48,170 nucleotides of DNA, taken from positions 1 through 48,170 of the forward strand of contig CALFVD010000004.1 of NCBI GenBank assembly GCA_937928005.1, in the 5' to 3' direction. The notes below the pieces were generated by a model that had not been told where the DNA came from, made no database searches, and saw nothing but the letters and a program-made list of their open reading frames with translations. The DNA comes from an uncultured Neomegalonema sp. (GTDB taxonomy: Bacteria; Pseudomonadota; Alphaproteobacteria; Rhodobacterales; Rhodobacteraceae). Positions 24,060 through 32,786 of the stretch are shown here, piece by piece. The translations under genes and the position numbers were made by a program. How positions within the stretch are numbered: position 1 is the first letter of the stretch; each line of letters starts with the position of its first letter.

Positions 24060-26738
24060 TCAGAACCGATCCTGCAACCGGTCCAGATAATCCCGCTCAT
24101 CCGTTGGCCGCTCACGCTCACCCTGACGGCGGCGGATTTCGCGCTGAATTTCCTGCGCCCGATTGCGCGCCCGCTCACCCGGAACCTCAACGCCCTGACC
24201 GTCATCCGGCCCGAATGTGCGGCCTACCCGACCAAAGGGATCGAGCTGGTCCGGGTTCTGGCCTGCATCGGCATTGCTGCCCCGACCATTTTCCTGACCC
24301 TGCCCGCTTTCCTGCGCTTCGCGGCGGCCTTCCTCGGCCAACGCCTGCGCACCCTCACGCAGTCGGTCGAGGGCTTTGGCTTGCTCGTCCAGCGCCGAGT
24401 TAAGATCGCCTTCGGACAGGCGGTCACGGGCCGCTTCCATATCGCGTTCGGCCTGGTTCAGCGCCCCGCGTGCGTCGCCATCATCGGGCACGCCGGGGAT
24501 TATGCTGTCCAGATCACCGCGTAGACCTTCCTGCTGACGTGACAATCCCTGCCCGCCTTCACCGGATCGCTGCCCTGGCCGCTGACGTCCGCCCTGACCT
24601 TCTTGTCCGAATTGCTCACCACGACCTTGGCCGCCTTCGCGCTGGCCGTCACGGCCCCGCTGACCTTGTCCGCGCTGTGACCCTTCGCCAGACTGGCCTT
24701 GCCCCTCTTGGCCCTGCGGTTGCTGGCCTTGGCCTTGCTGACCCTGCTGTTGGCCCTGTTGTTGCTGGCCTTGCTCGCCCTCTTGACCATCTTGCTGGCC
24801 TTGCTGATTCTGGCCTTCCTGCAATTCACGAAACGTCTCATCGGCCAGATCTTGCTGGCGGCGCATCATCTCCTGCAACGCCTGTTCCTGCTGCTGCTGT
24901 TCGCCGCCCTGTCCGTTCTGGCTCTGACCCATTTGCAGGTTTTCGAGCATCTGCCCCAGTTGCGATAGCATCTGTTCGGCCTGCTCGCGCGCGCCATCTT
25001 TGGCCGATTGCTCCATCTGGTCGAGCATCCGTTCGAGGTCTTCGCGTGACAGGGTCCGTTGCTCTTGCTGCTGGCCCTGCTGCTGCTCGCCATTTTGCTG
25101 ATCGCGCTGGGCTTGGCGTATCATTTCGTCGAGATAATTGCGCATCGCCTGACGCATTTCGTCCATCAGACGCTCGATTTCCTCGTCCGACGCCCCGCGC
25201 TCTAACGCATCCTTCAACCGCCGCTGTGCCGCGCGCAACTGTTCCAATTCGTCCGAAAGATCACCTTCTTCCAGCCGAATCGCCGCCTGCCACAACAGAT
25301 CTAGGATATCGGCCCGCTCATCCAGCACCCGATCTTCGCCCAATGCATAGGTCAACCGCTTGATCGCGCTCGTCGTCATCAGCGCGGCTTTGGAATCGGT
25401 GAAATAATCGTCCGGGTAATCCGTCACGGCTTCCAGAAGGTCCAGCACGTCCCACGCATCGCGGATATCCCATGCCAGCGCCCGCCGCTGCTCGATCAAT
25501 GCTTTGGCCATCGGCTCGGTAAACACACGGGCGGGTAAGATGAACTGCACCACTTCCGACTCGCCGGTCTGTCCGGCGGCGTCCTCGACGGTAATCACCA
25601 TCTGCACCGGCGAACCGGCCAGCGGATGCTCGGTAAAATCCTCCTCAAAGGCGACCGGCTCCGGCTTATCGGCATATCCGATAAAGACACCCAGCTCCAG
25701 ATCGATAGGCGGGTCGATCTCCTCCGGCGCATCCGCCATCCCGCTACGATCCGCAATGACCGATGTCCGCGCGGCCATCACTCCGTAATCGTCGCGACCA
25801 ATATACGAAAAAGCCAGCGCACGCTCCGCACTCGGCTCCGGCATATCCGCAATTTCGGCAGAGGGGGGCAGGTCGGGCGTAATCGTAAAGCGCCAATCCG
25901 CCATAGGTGTCTCGCCAAACAATACCGCCACTTCCGCATTCGATATCAGATCATGCGTCAGGCCATAGATACCGGGCGCTTCCTCCGTAAATTCGGCTTC
26001 CATGCCCGTCAGCACCGGCATCGCCTCGATCCCGCTCGCCCGTAGGGTCAGCACGGACCCCGTTGGCACCGTAATCGCCTCACCCGACCGTTCCGTCAGG
26101 TATATCGGTGCAGCCCCGGTATAGGGCGGCGGTGCGGCCCAAGCCTCCAGCGCGGGGGCCAAGGTCGCGGCCTCGGCGGCGGGGGGTGTCGGGTCCAGCA
26201 ATGCGGCGATCCGGTCGACCCCGCCCACCTGCGCATAGCCCAGCGCGGCGAGGAACACCCCAAAAGCCGCAAATCGCAAATTCCACCCATCGAAAGGCGC
26301 CAGCCGCAAATCCGCATCCGGCGAGCGCGCCTCAGCCGCCTCCCGCGCCACCCGCTCCCGGTGTGCGCGCCACAAAGCCTCCGATGCCGCATCGCCCTGC
26401 CCAACCGCGATATCCTCGTCGAGCATCGTCACCGCGCGTGAGCCAAGGCTGTCATCCAGTCGCCGCATCGCATCCGCGCGCGTCGGCGCAGTCAGCGAGC
26501 GCACCCCACGCACCACCGTCCAGAGCAACGCCAGCCCGACTACTCCGGCCAGCACAGTCCCCCAAATTCCCGGCATAGAGCCAAAGACCCGAAGCACCAC
26601 CAACGCCAGCGCCACCAGCGCCACGCACCACAGCGGCCAGAATGCCCGTACAATCCGCTCTATCCATAGCGTCCGCCGCGCAGAGCCAAGCTTGCGCGTC
26701 AGAATGTCGGTCAGGCCAGATTTTGGCGTGGCATTCAT
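24060..26738 (-). CDS. DUF4175 / TIGR02302 family membrane protein
   Basis: An 892-residue protein of an alphaproteobacterial family. Three hydrophobic helices lie in the N-terminal 70 residues plus one at about 150-170; the rest is exported or cytoplasmic beta-rich sequence (to about 430), a helical Arg/Glu region, and then a long Gln/Gly/Glu low-complexity zone (about 550-750) with repeats such as GQQQGQQGQGQQ. The C-terminus is polar with a DDERDYLDRLQDRF-type end. Function is unknown; constant linkage to lysA hints at the cell wall. A GAGGAGAA site precedes ATG 26738. Confidence 0.88.
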   Translation of the reverse strand: MNATPKSGLTDILTRKLGSARRTLWIERIVRAFWPLWCVALVALALVVLRVFGSMPGIWGTVLAGVVGLALLWTVVRGVRSLTAPTRADAMRRLDDSLGSRAVTMLDEDIAVGQGDAASEALWRAHRERVAREAAEARSPDADLRLAPFDGWNLRFAAFGVFLAALGYAQVGGVDRIAALLDPTPPAAEAATLAPALEAWAAPPPYTGAAPIYLTERSGEAITVPTGSVLTLRASGIEAMPVLTGMEAEFTEEAPGIYGLTHDLISNAEVAVLFGETPMADWRFTITPDLPPSAEIADMPEPSAERALAFSYIGRDDYGVMAARTSVIADRSGMADAPEEIDPPIDLELGVFIGYADKPEPVAFEEDFTEHPLAGSPVQMVITVEDAAGQTGESEVVQFILPARVFTEPMAKALIEQRRALAWDIRDAWDVLDLLEAVTDYPDDYFTDSKAALMTTSAIKRLTYALGEDRVLDERADILDLLWQAAIRLEEGDLSDELEQLRAAQRRLKDALERGASDEEIERLMDEMRQAMRNYLDEMIRQAQRDQQNGEQQQGQQQEQRTLSREDLERMLDQMEQSAKDGAREQAEQMLSQLGQMLENLQMGQSQNGQGGEQQQQEQALQEMMRRQQDLADETFRELQEGQNQQGQQDGQEGEQGQQQQGQQQGQQGQGQQPQGQEGQGQSGEGSQRGQGQRGRDGQREGGQGRGEQFGQEGQGGRQRPGQRSGEGGQGLSRQQEGLRGDLDSIIPGVPDDGDARGALNQAERDMEAARDRLSEGDLNSALDEQAKALDRLREGAQALAEEGRREAQESGQGQENGRGSNADAGQNPDQLDPFGRVGRTFGPDDGQGVEVPGERARNRAQEIQREIRRRQGERERPTDERDYLDRLQDRF

Positions 26739-26760
26739 ACGGGTTCTCCTCGGTCGGATA

Positions 26761-28038
26761 TCAGTCCGAACTTAGCCAATCCGGCACTTTATCCCTACCC
26801 AACATATCGTCATATGTGAGGCGCGGGCGTGCAAGGGCGAATTCGTCGCGCTTCACGATTACCTCCGGCGCGGGCGGACGGGTATTATATTCCGATGACA
26901 TGACCGCCCCGTAAGCGCCCGCCGAGCGAAACGCAACAAGGTCTCCGGCCTTGAGTTCCGGCATTTTACGCGCCTTGGCAAAGGTATCGCCGCTTTCGCA
27001 GATCGGCCCAACCACGTCATACTCAAAGGTCGGCGTCCCCGGTGCAGGCTCCACCACAGGCACGATTTCGTGATAGGCATCGTAGAGCGCGGGCCGGATC
27101 AGATCATTCATCGCCGCATCCAGAATCGCGAACCGCCGCTCGCCTGCTTCCTTCACATAGATGACCTCGGCCACCAGAATACCCGCATTCGCCGCAATCA
27201 GCCGCCCCGGCTCGCACTCAAACTCACGGTCTTCCCATCCGGCAAAGACCTCCTGCACCACTTTGCCGTAATCCGTTGGCAGGGGCGGCATCTCATTCGT
27301 TCGCTCATAGGGCACCCCAAGCCCGCCCCCGATATCGAGGCGCGGCACGGGAATACCACCCGCCTCCAGTTGCTCTACGAGGCTACGCATCCGGGTATAG
27401 GCTTCACGAAACGGTTCCAGATCGGTTAGCTGCGAGCCGATATGCATGTCGATGCCGACCACCTCGATCCCCGGCATCGCGGCGGCGCGGGCATAGATAC
27501 GCGGCGCGTCTTCATAGGCGATGCCGAACTTGTTCTCCGCCTTGCCCGTGCTGATCTTCTCATGCGTCTTTGCATCGACATCAGGATTCACTCGGAATGA
27601 GACCGGCGCACGCACCCCCATCGCCACGGCAACGGCGTTCAGTGCATCCAGTTCCGGCTCCGATTCGACATTGATCTGCCGAACACCGTTTTCCAGCGCA
27701 AAGACTAGCTCCGCCTTGGTCTTGCCCACCCCAGAAAAGATAATCCTTTCACCGGGAATACCCGCTGCAAGCGCGCGTCGGAACTCCCCTTCGGACACCA
27801 CATCCGCCCCCGCCCCCAACCGTGCCAGCGTCGCCAGTACCGCCAGATTGGAATTCGCCTTAACCGCATAACAGATCAGCGGGTCCAACCCCGCCAATCC
27901 ATCCCGAAAAACCGTGAAATGCCGCTCTAGCGTAGCGGTCGAATAACAATAGAACGGCGTGCCGACATCATTGGCTATCGCCATGATATCCGCATCTTCG
28001 GCATGAAGCCGTCCATCACGGTATAGAAAGTGATCCAT
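26761..28038 (-). CDS. lysA: Diaminopimelate decarboxylase
   Basis: A 425-residue PLP enzyme that makes L-lysine from meso-diaminopimelate. The PLP lysine is K60 in CYAVKANSN; further family motifs are DMHIGSQL, DIGGGLGVPY, CEPGRLIAANAG and CESGDTFAKAR. Length and order are normal. The gene stands 33 bp after the small lipoprotein gene and 22 bp before the DUF4175 gene. The ribosome site is weak, so expression may depend on coupling. Confidence 0.94.
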   Translation of the reverse strand: MDHFLYRDGRLHAEDADIMAIANDVGTPFYCYSTATLERHFTVFRDGLAGLDPLICYAVKANSNLAVLATLARLGAGADVVSEGEFRRALAAGIPGERIIFSGVGKTKAELVFALENGVRQINVESEPELDALNAVAVAMGVRAPVSFRVNPDVDAKTHEKISTGKAENKFGIAYEDAPRIYARAAAMPGIEVVGIDMHIGSQLTDLEPFREAYTRMRSLVEQLEAGGIPVPRLDIGGGLGVPYERTNEMPPLPTDYGKVVQEVFAGWEDREFECEPGRLIAANAGILVAEVIYVKEAGERRFAILDAAMNDLIRPALYDAYHEIVPVVEPAPGTPTFEYDVVGPICESGDTFAKARKMPELKAGDLVAFRSAGAYGAVMSSEYNTRPPAPEVIVKRDEFALARPRLTYDDMLGRDKVPDWLSSD

Positions 28039-28071
28039 CGTCGGGTATCCGGGTTCGGGAAGGTCAGGTCG

Positions 28072-28200
28072 TCAGAAAAGCGTGCGGGTCGGGCGCTCCG
28101 CTTCGTTTTGGGTGCCGGGAGGTTGTAGCGCCCCCTTCTTACCACAGGCAGCAAGGCCCAGTGACAACGTAAGGGTGAGAATCAGTAGGACCGTTTTCAT
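28072..28200 (-). CDS. lptM: Small lipoprotein, LptM-like
   Basis: A 42-residue lipoprotein too short for many gene callers. The signal peptide ends with the lipobox GLAAC (C19), followed by the GKKGALQPP sequence typical of LptM/YifL, which helps mature the LPS translocon LptDE in enterobacteria. The GGAGAT site just ahead of ATG 28200 fixes the start. Lying directly upstream of lysA is its usual place in proteobacteria. Confidence 0.85.
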   Translation of the reverse strand: MKTVLLILTLTLSLGLAACGKKGALQPPGTQNEAERPTRTLF

Positions 28201-28370
28201 GGTATATCTCCATCGATACGACCCCGCCCTCTTCGCCCACCCATCGGGCGCGGTCAATGCGGAGGCATAGATGTATCCCCTATAACCTGCATTATTGCCT
28301 TGAACCGCGCCCGTACTAGCTTATTCCGTACACCTCGCACCTTAGTATTAGGTGCAGCGCACCATCGGTC

Positions 28371-28399
28371 TTGAAGAAAATGATGATTTGTGTTATAAA
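28371..28399 (+). promoter_or_regulatory. Probable sigma-70-type promoter of carD
   Basis: TTGAAG (28371-28376) and TATAAA (28394-28399) are spaced by exactly 17 bases. Transcription would start near 28406, giving a leader of about 200 bases before carD. A small palindrome, GGTGC-AGC-GCACC (28351-28363), lies just upstream. The rest of the gene-free stretch 28201-28607 shows nothing else I can name. Confidence 0.6.
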
Positions 28400-28607
28400 A
28401 CTTATGTCATTCAACACTGACCGAATCTAACTCATCGCGCTGGTACGGCTCCATTGCCGCTACTGGTTCATTTTTTGCGCGATATACCGATGCACGTCGT
28501 TCTTTTCTGGGACAGGCGCGCCTCCGGTCAGGTTAAGGCGTGGGTGAACGGGTTCGTCGCTTTCCGGGGCGAATCTGCAAAGAAACAACATCGGAGACGA
28601 AAAAACG

Positions 28608-29120
28608 ATGGCAAAAACCACGAAAAACGCCGCCTTCCGCGCCAACGAGTATATCGTCTATCCGGCTCACGGGGTCGGACGCATCACCTCGATCGAAGAG
28701 CAAGAGATTGCGGGCGCTAAACTCGAATTGTTCGTCATCTCGTTTGAGAAAGACAAGCTAACCCTGCGCGTGCCGACCGCAAAGGCGAAAAGCTGCGGAA
28801 TGCGCCCCCTGTCTGACAAAACCACGATCACCAAGGCGCTCGACACACTTCAGGGCCGCGCCCGCGTCAAGCGCGTGATGTGGTCACGCCGTGCGCAGGA
28901 ATACGAACAGAAGATCAATTCTGGCGACCTTGTCTCCATTGCCGAAGTCGTGCGCGACCTGCACCGGGGCGAAGACCAGCCCGAACAATCGTATTCCGAG
29001 CGTCAGCTTTACGAAGCCGCGTTCGAGCGCCTGACCCGTGAAGTTGCCGTCGTTGAGAAGATCGAAGAAACCGCCGCTGCTGAGCGTCTGTCTGATGTAT
29101 TGATCAAGCGGGCGGCCTGA
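28608..29120 (+). CDS. carD: CarD/CdnL family transcriptional regulator
   Basis: A 170-residue RNA-polymerase-binding regulator. The N-terminal Tudor-like RNAP-interaction domain holds EYIVYPAHGVGRI and EQEIAGAKLELFVI; the C-terminal half is all-helical (RRAQEYEQKINSGD onward) and binds DNA near the -10 element. CarD proteins stabilise open complexes at rRNA and other promoters. GGAGA lies ahead of ATG 28608. It is followed by rpmG on the same strand, which seems to have its own promoter. Confidence 0.94.
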   Translation: MAKTTKNAAFRANEYIVYPAHGVGRITSIEEQEIAGAKLELFVISFEKDKLTLRVPTAKAKSCGMRPLSDKTTITKALDTLQGRARVKRVMWSRRAQEYEQKINSGDLVSIAEVVRDLHRGEDQPEQSYSERQLYEAAFERLTREVAVVEKIEETAAAERLSDVLIKRAA

Positions 29121-29142
29121 TACCTGTGATAGTGGGAAAGGC

Positions 29143-29172
29143 TTGACTTTTCCCGCCATACGCCCCTATGCA
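29143..29172 (+). promoter_or_regulatory. Possible promoter of rpmG
   Basis: TTGACT (29143-29148) and TATGCA (29167-29172), spacer 18 bases, about 60 bp before the rpmG start. Confidence 0.5.
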
Positions 29173-29232
29173 CGCGCCTGATTTGCCGCTGGCTTTGCCC
29201 CACGGCCCCACATTACCAGATGGAGACGTTCC

Positions 29233-29400
29233 ATGGCCAAGCCAACCACGATCAAGATCCGCCTCAACAGCACAGCGGGCACCGGCTTCTTCTATGTTAC
29301 CCGCAAAAACGCACGCACAATGACCGAGAAGATGAGCGTTCGCAAATATGACCCTGTTGCGCGCAAGCATGTCGAATTCAAGGAAGGCAAAATCAAGTAA
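29233..29400 (+). CDS. rpmG: 50S ribosomal protein L33
   Basis: A 55-residue basic protein, [16 protein letters not shown] at its start and EGKIK at its end, matching L33 along its whole length. The zinc-binding cysteines found in some L33 paralogues are absent, so this is the zinc-free form. A GGAG site precedes ATG 29233. It is followed by an intrinsic terminator 28 bp after the stop. Confidence 0.95.
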   Translation: MAKPTTIKIRLNSTAGTGFFYVTRKNARTMTEKMSVRKYDPVARKHVEFKEGKIK

Positions 29401-29427
29401 GATTTGTCTTTTCGCGATAGTGGATTA

Positions 29428-29457
29428 AGTGCCGTCCTGCTGGGCGGCGCTTTTTTT
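29428..29457 (+). terminator. Intrinsic terminator of rpmG
   Basis: A stem of about ten pairs (29428-29437 with 29442-29451, two G-U pairs, loop TGCT) is followed by seven T (29451-29457). Confidence 0.85.
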
Positions 29458-29542
29458 GTGCCTGCATCCGCTCAATTCAGGCACGGAACCACACTTCCCA
29501 TAAGGGTGGAGGTCCGACCACCCCAACCGACAAGCGGCCCGC

Positions 29543-30763
29543 ATGCGCCTCATCCTCTCCTTCGCCGCCCTGTTCCTATCAATTATCTTCGTACAACTCG
29601 GCTCCGGCACGCTCAGCCCGCTCGACGCGCTATCGGGTCGCGTCATGGGCTTTTCGGCGCGAGAGATCGGCCTGCTCGGCTCGGCGCATTTCCTTGGCTT
29701 CATCGGCGGCTGCATCGCCACCCCGGCCATTATGGCGCGCGTGGGTCATAGTCGCGCTTTTGCCGCCTTTGCCGCCACCGGCGCAATCAGCGCATTGCTG
29801 CACCCTCTGTTCGAGACGGCGACCGCATGGGCCATCTTGCGAATCGCCACGGGTGCGACGGTTGCGGGTGCCTATACGGTTATCGAAAGCTGGCTACAGG
29901 CCAAGGCGACCAATCAAAACCGGGGCCGCGTTTCCAGCGTCTACCGCCTTGTCGATCTAACCGCCTCCCTCGGCGCGCAGGTAATGATCGCCGGGTTGGA
30001 GCCAGCGTCCTATGTCTCCTACAACATCATCGCCTGTCTCTTGTGCCTGTCGCTCTTGCCCCTCGTTATGACGACGGCCAAGCCTCCGCCCTCGCCAACC
30101 ACCCCGAAATTACGGGTATTGAAGGCGATTCGCCTCTCCCCCATGGCTGCGGCGGGCGTCGTGACTGTGGGCCTTTCGACCTCCAGCTTTCGCATGGTCG
30201 GCCCACTCTATGGCGACGTAAACGGGTTGGTGCCCAGTCAGATCGGCTTATTCCTCGCGGCGGCGGTCTTGGGCGGCGCAATGGCCCAGCCGGTCATGGG
30301 GTATTTCTCCGACAAATACGACCGGCGAAAACTGCTGATCGTCGTTTCGGTTCTCGCATTGGCGGCTTGCGCCTTCTTCGTCACCCGGCCAGAGGTACAG
30401 AGTTTTAACGAGCTACTCACCGCGTCTTTTCTGTTCGGTGCCTGCTCTTTTCCGCTCTATTCAGTCAGCGCGGCCCATGCGAATGACTACGCGGAACCCG
30501 ATTTCGTCGTCGAGCTAAACGCCTCACTGGTGCTGATGTATGGTCTTGGCGCGGTCGTCTCGCCGCTGGTCGCATCCGAGTTGATTGGGCGCTATGGCCC
30601 ATCGGCAATGTTCGCCTATATCGGCGCGGCCCATGCGGGATTGATGATCTTTGGCCTCTGGCGCATGACCCGCCGCCCGGCCAGCGACCGCAAGACCCCC
30701 CACACCTACCGCCCCCGCACCTCCATCGTATTGGAGCGGCTGCTTCGGCGGCGGGGACGCTGA
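29543..30763 (+). CDS. MFS transporter (YcaD-like)
   Basis: A 406-residue inner-membrane permease with about 12 hydrophobic segments, a central loop near residue 190 and the family segment YTVIESWLQAKA. YcaD-type MFS proteins have no established substrate. The A-motif region after helix 2 is weak, as in this subgroup. It begins about 85 bp after the rpmG terminator and probably has its own promoter; it is convergent with the spermidine-synthase-like gene. Confidence 0.88.
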   Translation: MRLILSFAALFLSIIFVQLGSGTLSPLDALSGRVMGFSAREIGLLGSAHFLGFIGGCIATPAIMARVGHSRAFAAFAATGAISALLHPLFETATAWAILRIATGATVAGAYTVIESWLQAKATNQNRGRVSSVYRLVDLTASLGAQVMIAGLEPASYVSYNIIACLLCLSLLPLVMTTAKPPPSPTTPKLRVLKAIRLSPMAAAGVVTVGLSTSSFRMVGPLYGDVNGLVPSQIGLFLAAAVLGGAMAQPVMGYFSDKYDRRKLLIVVSVLALAACAFFVTRPEVQSFNELLTASFLFGACSFPLYSVSAAHANDYAEPDFVVELNASLVLMYGLGAVVSPLVASELIGRYGPSAMFAYIGAAHAGLMIFGLWRMTRRPASDRKTPHTYRPRTSIVLERLLRRRGR

Positions 30764-30809
30764 AACGTTTTCAGCAGACCGAAGTTTGTTGAAAAAGCGA
30801 TGATGACTC

Positions 30810-32378
30810 TCATCGGAACCACTCTCCCCAGCCCTCCTCGTATAGACGCGGGAGGGGTTGATCGAACAAGGTGGCGGGGGGCATGTCTAGGCGGGACATA
30901 TCAGGGGGAAACCGGGTCATCGCTTGCCACGTTTCCTCATCGAGAAAGCGCAGGCCATCCGGTAAGGTGCGACGCGGCGCATCGCCTAGGCGCGGCCCGG
31001 CCATGACGAAGCCCCATTCGCCGAAGCTGGGGATATAAGCATGATAGCTTTGCGTGCGAAGGGTATCGCCGGGGGCAAGGGGCGCCTCAGTCGCGGCGAG
31101 GGTGGCGGCGATGGTCCAGTAAGTCTTGCGGGCGTATAGGGGCGAGGTTGCCTGCGTGACCAATATCCCACCCGCCGCCATGCGCTTGGTAAGCGTGGCA
31201 TAGAAAGCGCGGCTGTAGAGTTTTGCGACGGCCAGATCCTTTGGGTCCGGCAGGTCAAGGATGGCGACGTCAAACAGCGTGTCCTCAGCCTTCAGGAATT
31301 CCCACGCATCGGCGTTGACGATCGTGACGCGAGGATCGCTGAGCGCGCGGTCGTTGAGAGGGGCGAGCATGGGATGATCGCGAAAAAGATCTGTCACAGC
31401 GGCGTCAATATCGACCAAGGTCACGCGCTCTACCCCCGGATATCGGAGCACTTCACGGGCGGCCATGCCGTCGCCACCGCCGAAGATGACGACGGATTCA
31501 ATACGCGGAGCATGGATCATGGCGGGGTGAACGAGGGATTCGTGGTAGCGATGCTCATCAAGGGTATCGAACTGGATCGATCCGTTTAGGAATAGCTGAA
31601 TGCGCTTACCATTACGGGCGACAACAACGCGCTGATAGGGGGTATCTTGCGCCAGCACGATTTCATTTTCGTAGAGGCGGCGTTCCATACCGCCCAAGGC
31701 GTCTTCGCTCCAAAACGCCCCCGCCCCAATCGCTGCGATACCAGCGACCAATGCAAGGCGGATACCCATGCCGCATTGCGCGCGGAAGAGCCATAGGCCC
31801 ATCGCGGCAACGGCCAGATTAAGCGAGCCGAGCGCGAAGCCCGACCCCATCAGGCCAAGCTGCGGAACGAGGACGAGGGGGAAGAGAAGCGCCGCCGCGA
31901 GCGCGCCGATATAGTCAACGGTCAAGACGTTGGAGAGGGTAATCTTCAGGGCTTTGCGGCCTTCGAGGATACGGATGACCAGCGGGATCTCCAAGCCGAC
32001 CAACGTGCCGATCACGCCGCAAACGAGGAAGAGAAACGGCTGATAATTCTCGACCAACGCAAAGGCGGCAAAGAGGATCATGGCGGAGAAACCGCCCATC
32101 ACACCCAGCCCGATCTGTGCGGCGACAAAGGCGCTTTCCGGCTGCGTGATGTGCCGCGACAAATATGCCCCCGCACCCATCGCCGTCATAAAGAGGCCGA
32201 TGACGAGGGAGAAATGATAGACACTGTCACCCAACAGATAGCTGGATGCGGCCCCGGCTATTAGCTCATAGACAAGGCCGCAGATAGCCAACACAAAGGT
32301 CGCAATCAGTAGAGCGATATCCGTGCGATTATCGGACGATCCTGTCTCGTCTGGTGCTTCGGTATTCGGTGCCGTCAA
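30810..32378 (-). CDS. Membrane-bound spermidine synthase-like protein (polyamine aminopropyltransferase fold)
   Basis: A 522-residue protein. The N-terminal half (about 20-230) has seven or so membrane helices; the C-terminal half is a spermidine-synthase fold with the SAM/dcSAM motif VIFGGGDGMAAREVLRYP, LVDIDAAV, and the catalytic-type ILDLPDPKDLAVAKLYS. It may transfer an aminopropyl group to a polyamine or a related amine at the membrane. The start is a TTG at 32378 overlapping the DUF350 stop by four bases (TTGA). No decarboxylase for making dcSAM lies nearby. Confidence 0.87.
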   Translation of the reverse strand: MTAPNTEAPDETGSSDNRTDIALLIATFVLAICGLVYELIAGAASSYLLGDSVYHFSLVIGLFMTAMGAGAYLSRHITQPESAFVAAQIGLGVMGGFSAMILFAAFALVENYQPFLFLVCGVIGTLVGLEIPLVIRILEGRKALKITLSNVLTVDYIGALAAALLFPLVLVPQLGLMGSGFALGSLNLAVAAMGLWLFRAQCGMGIRLALVAGIAAIGAGAFWSEDALGGMERRLYENEIVLAQDTPYQRVVVARNGKRIQLFLNGSIQFDTLDEHRYHESLVHPAMIHAPRIESVVIFGGGDGMAAREVLRYPGVERVTLVDIDAAVTDLFRDHPMLAPLNDRALSDPRVTIVNADAWEFLKAEDTLFDVAILDLPDPKDLAVAKLYSRAFYATLTKRMAAGGILVTQATSPLYARKTYWTIAATLAATEAPLAPGDTLRTQSYHAYIPSFGEWGFVMAGPRLGDAPRRTLPDGLRFLDEETWQAMTRFPPDMSRLDMPPATLFDQPLPRLYEEGWGEWFR

Positions 32379-32599
32379 CTGTTGATGACGTTCGCGATTA
32401 GGATCGCGAGCGAAATCATCACCGACCCCATCACGATGGCAACCGCCGTGTTCGCCTTGCCCGACAGTTCCTCGTGGAGCGAAAAGGGGGTCAATGCGTC
32501 GATGACCACATAGCTGACGATCATCAACACCAATCCAAGAAAGGCGTAGAAGATCGTCGCGATCACCTCCGCCCCATGTATGCCCGCCAAGATTTCCAT
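32375..32599 (-). CDS. DUF350 small membrane protein
   Basis: A 74-residue protein with two hydrophobic helices (about 14-35 and 51-72) and a polar loop (DALTPFSLHEELSGKANTA), the pattern of DUF350 proteins such as YjfL. AAGGAAG lies before ATG 32599. It is coupled to the downstream spermidine-synthase-like gene. Function is unknown; the gene type recurs beside polyamine and DUF4178 genes. Confidence 0.85.
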   Translation of the reverse strand: MEILAGIHGAEVIATIFYAFLGLVLMIVSYVVIDALTPFSLHEELSGKANTAVAIVMGSVMISLAILIANVINS

Positions 32600-32633
32600 G
32601 CGTCTTCCTTTCCCGTTCATCCCGCCGCGCGGG

Positions 32634-32786
32634 TTATTTTACGCCGCCGATATAACCAACCCGACCGCTGCTACCAGAGCGGATGGATTTAGCGATTTGC
32701 TTATCCTCGCCGCCGATACCATAGACCCCGGCATAGGTAGCGCCAGCGGTGGCCAGCGCGAAGATGACGAATACGATCCTAGTCAT
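32634..32786 (-). CDS. 50-residue membrane microprotein
   Basis: A short frame that overlaps the stop of the DUF4178 gene by eight bases: its ATG 32786 lies six bases after GAGG. A hydrophobic helix or signal peptide (about 3-25, IVFVIFALATAGATYAGVYG) is followed by a charged tail ending GRVGYIGGVK. Its place between the DUF4178 and DUF350 genes, with no gap, makes it credible. No family recognised. Confidence 0.65.
   Translation of the reverse strand: MTRIVFVIFALATAGATYAGVYGIGGEDKQIAKSIRSGSSGRVGYIGGVK

Noticed and set aside
24470-25363. A 297-codon plus-strand frame opposite the DUF4175 gene
   Set aside because: Its composition mirrors the Gln/Gly-rich repeat on the other strand; no ribosome site and no protein-like pattern, while the minus-strand gene is well supported.
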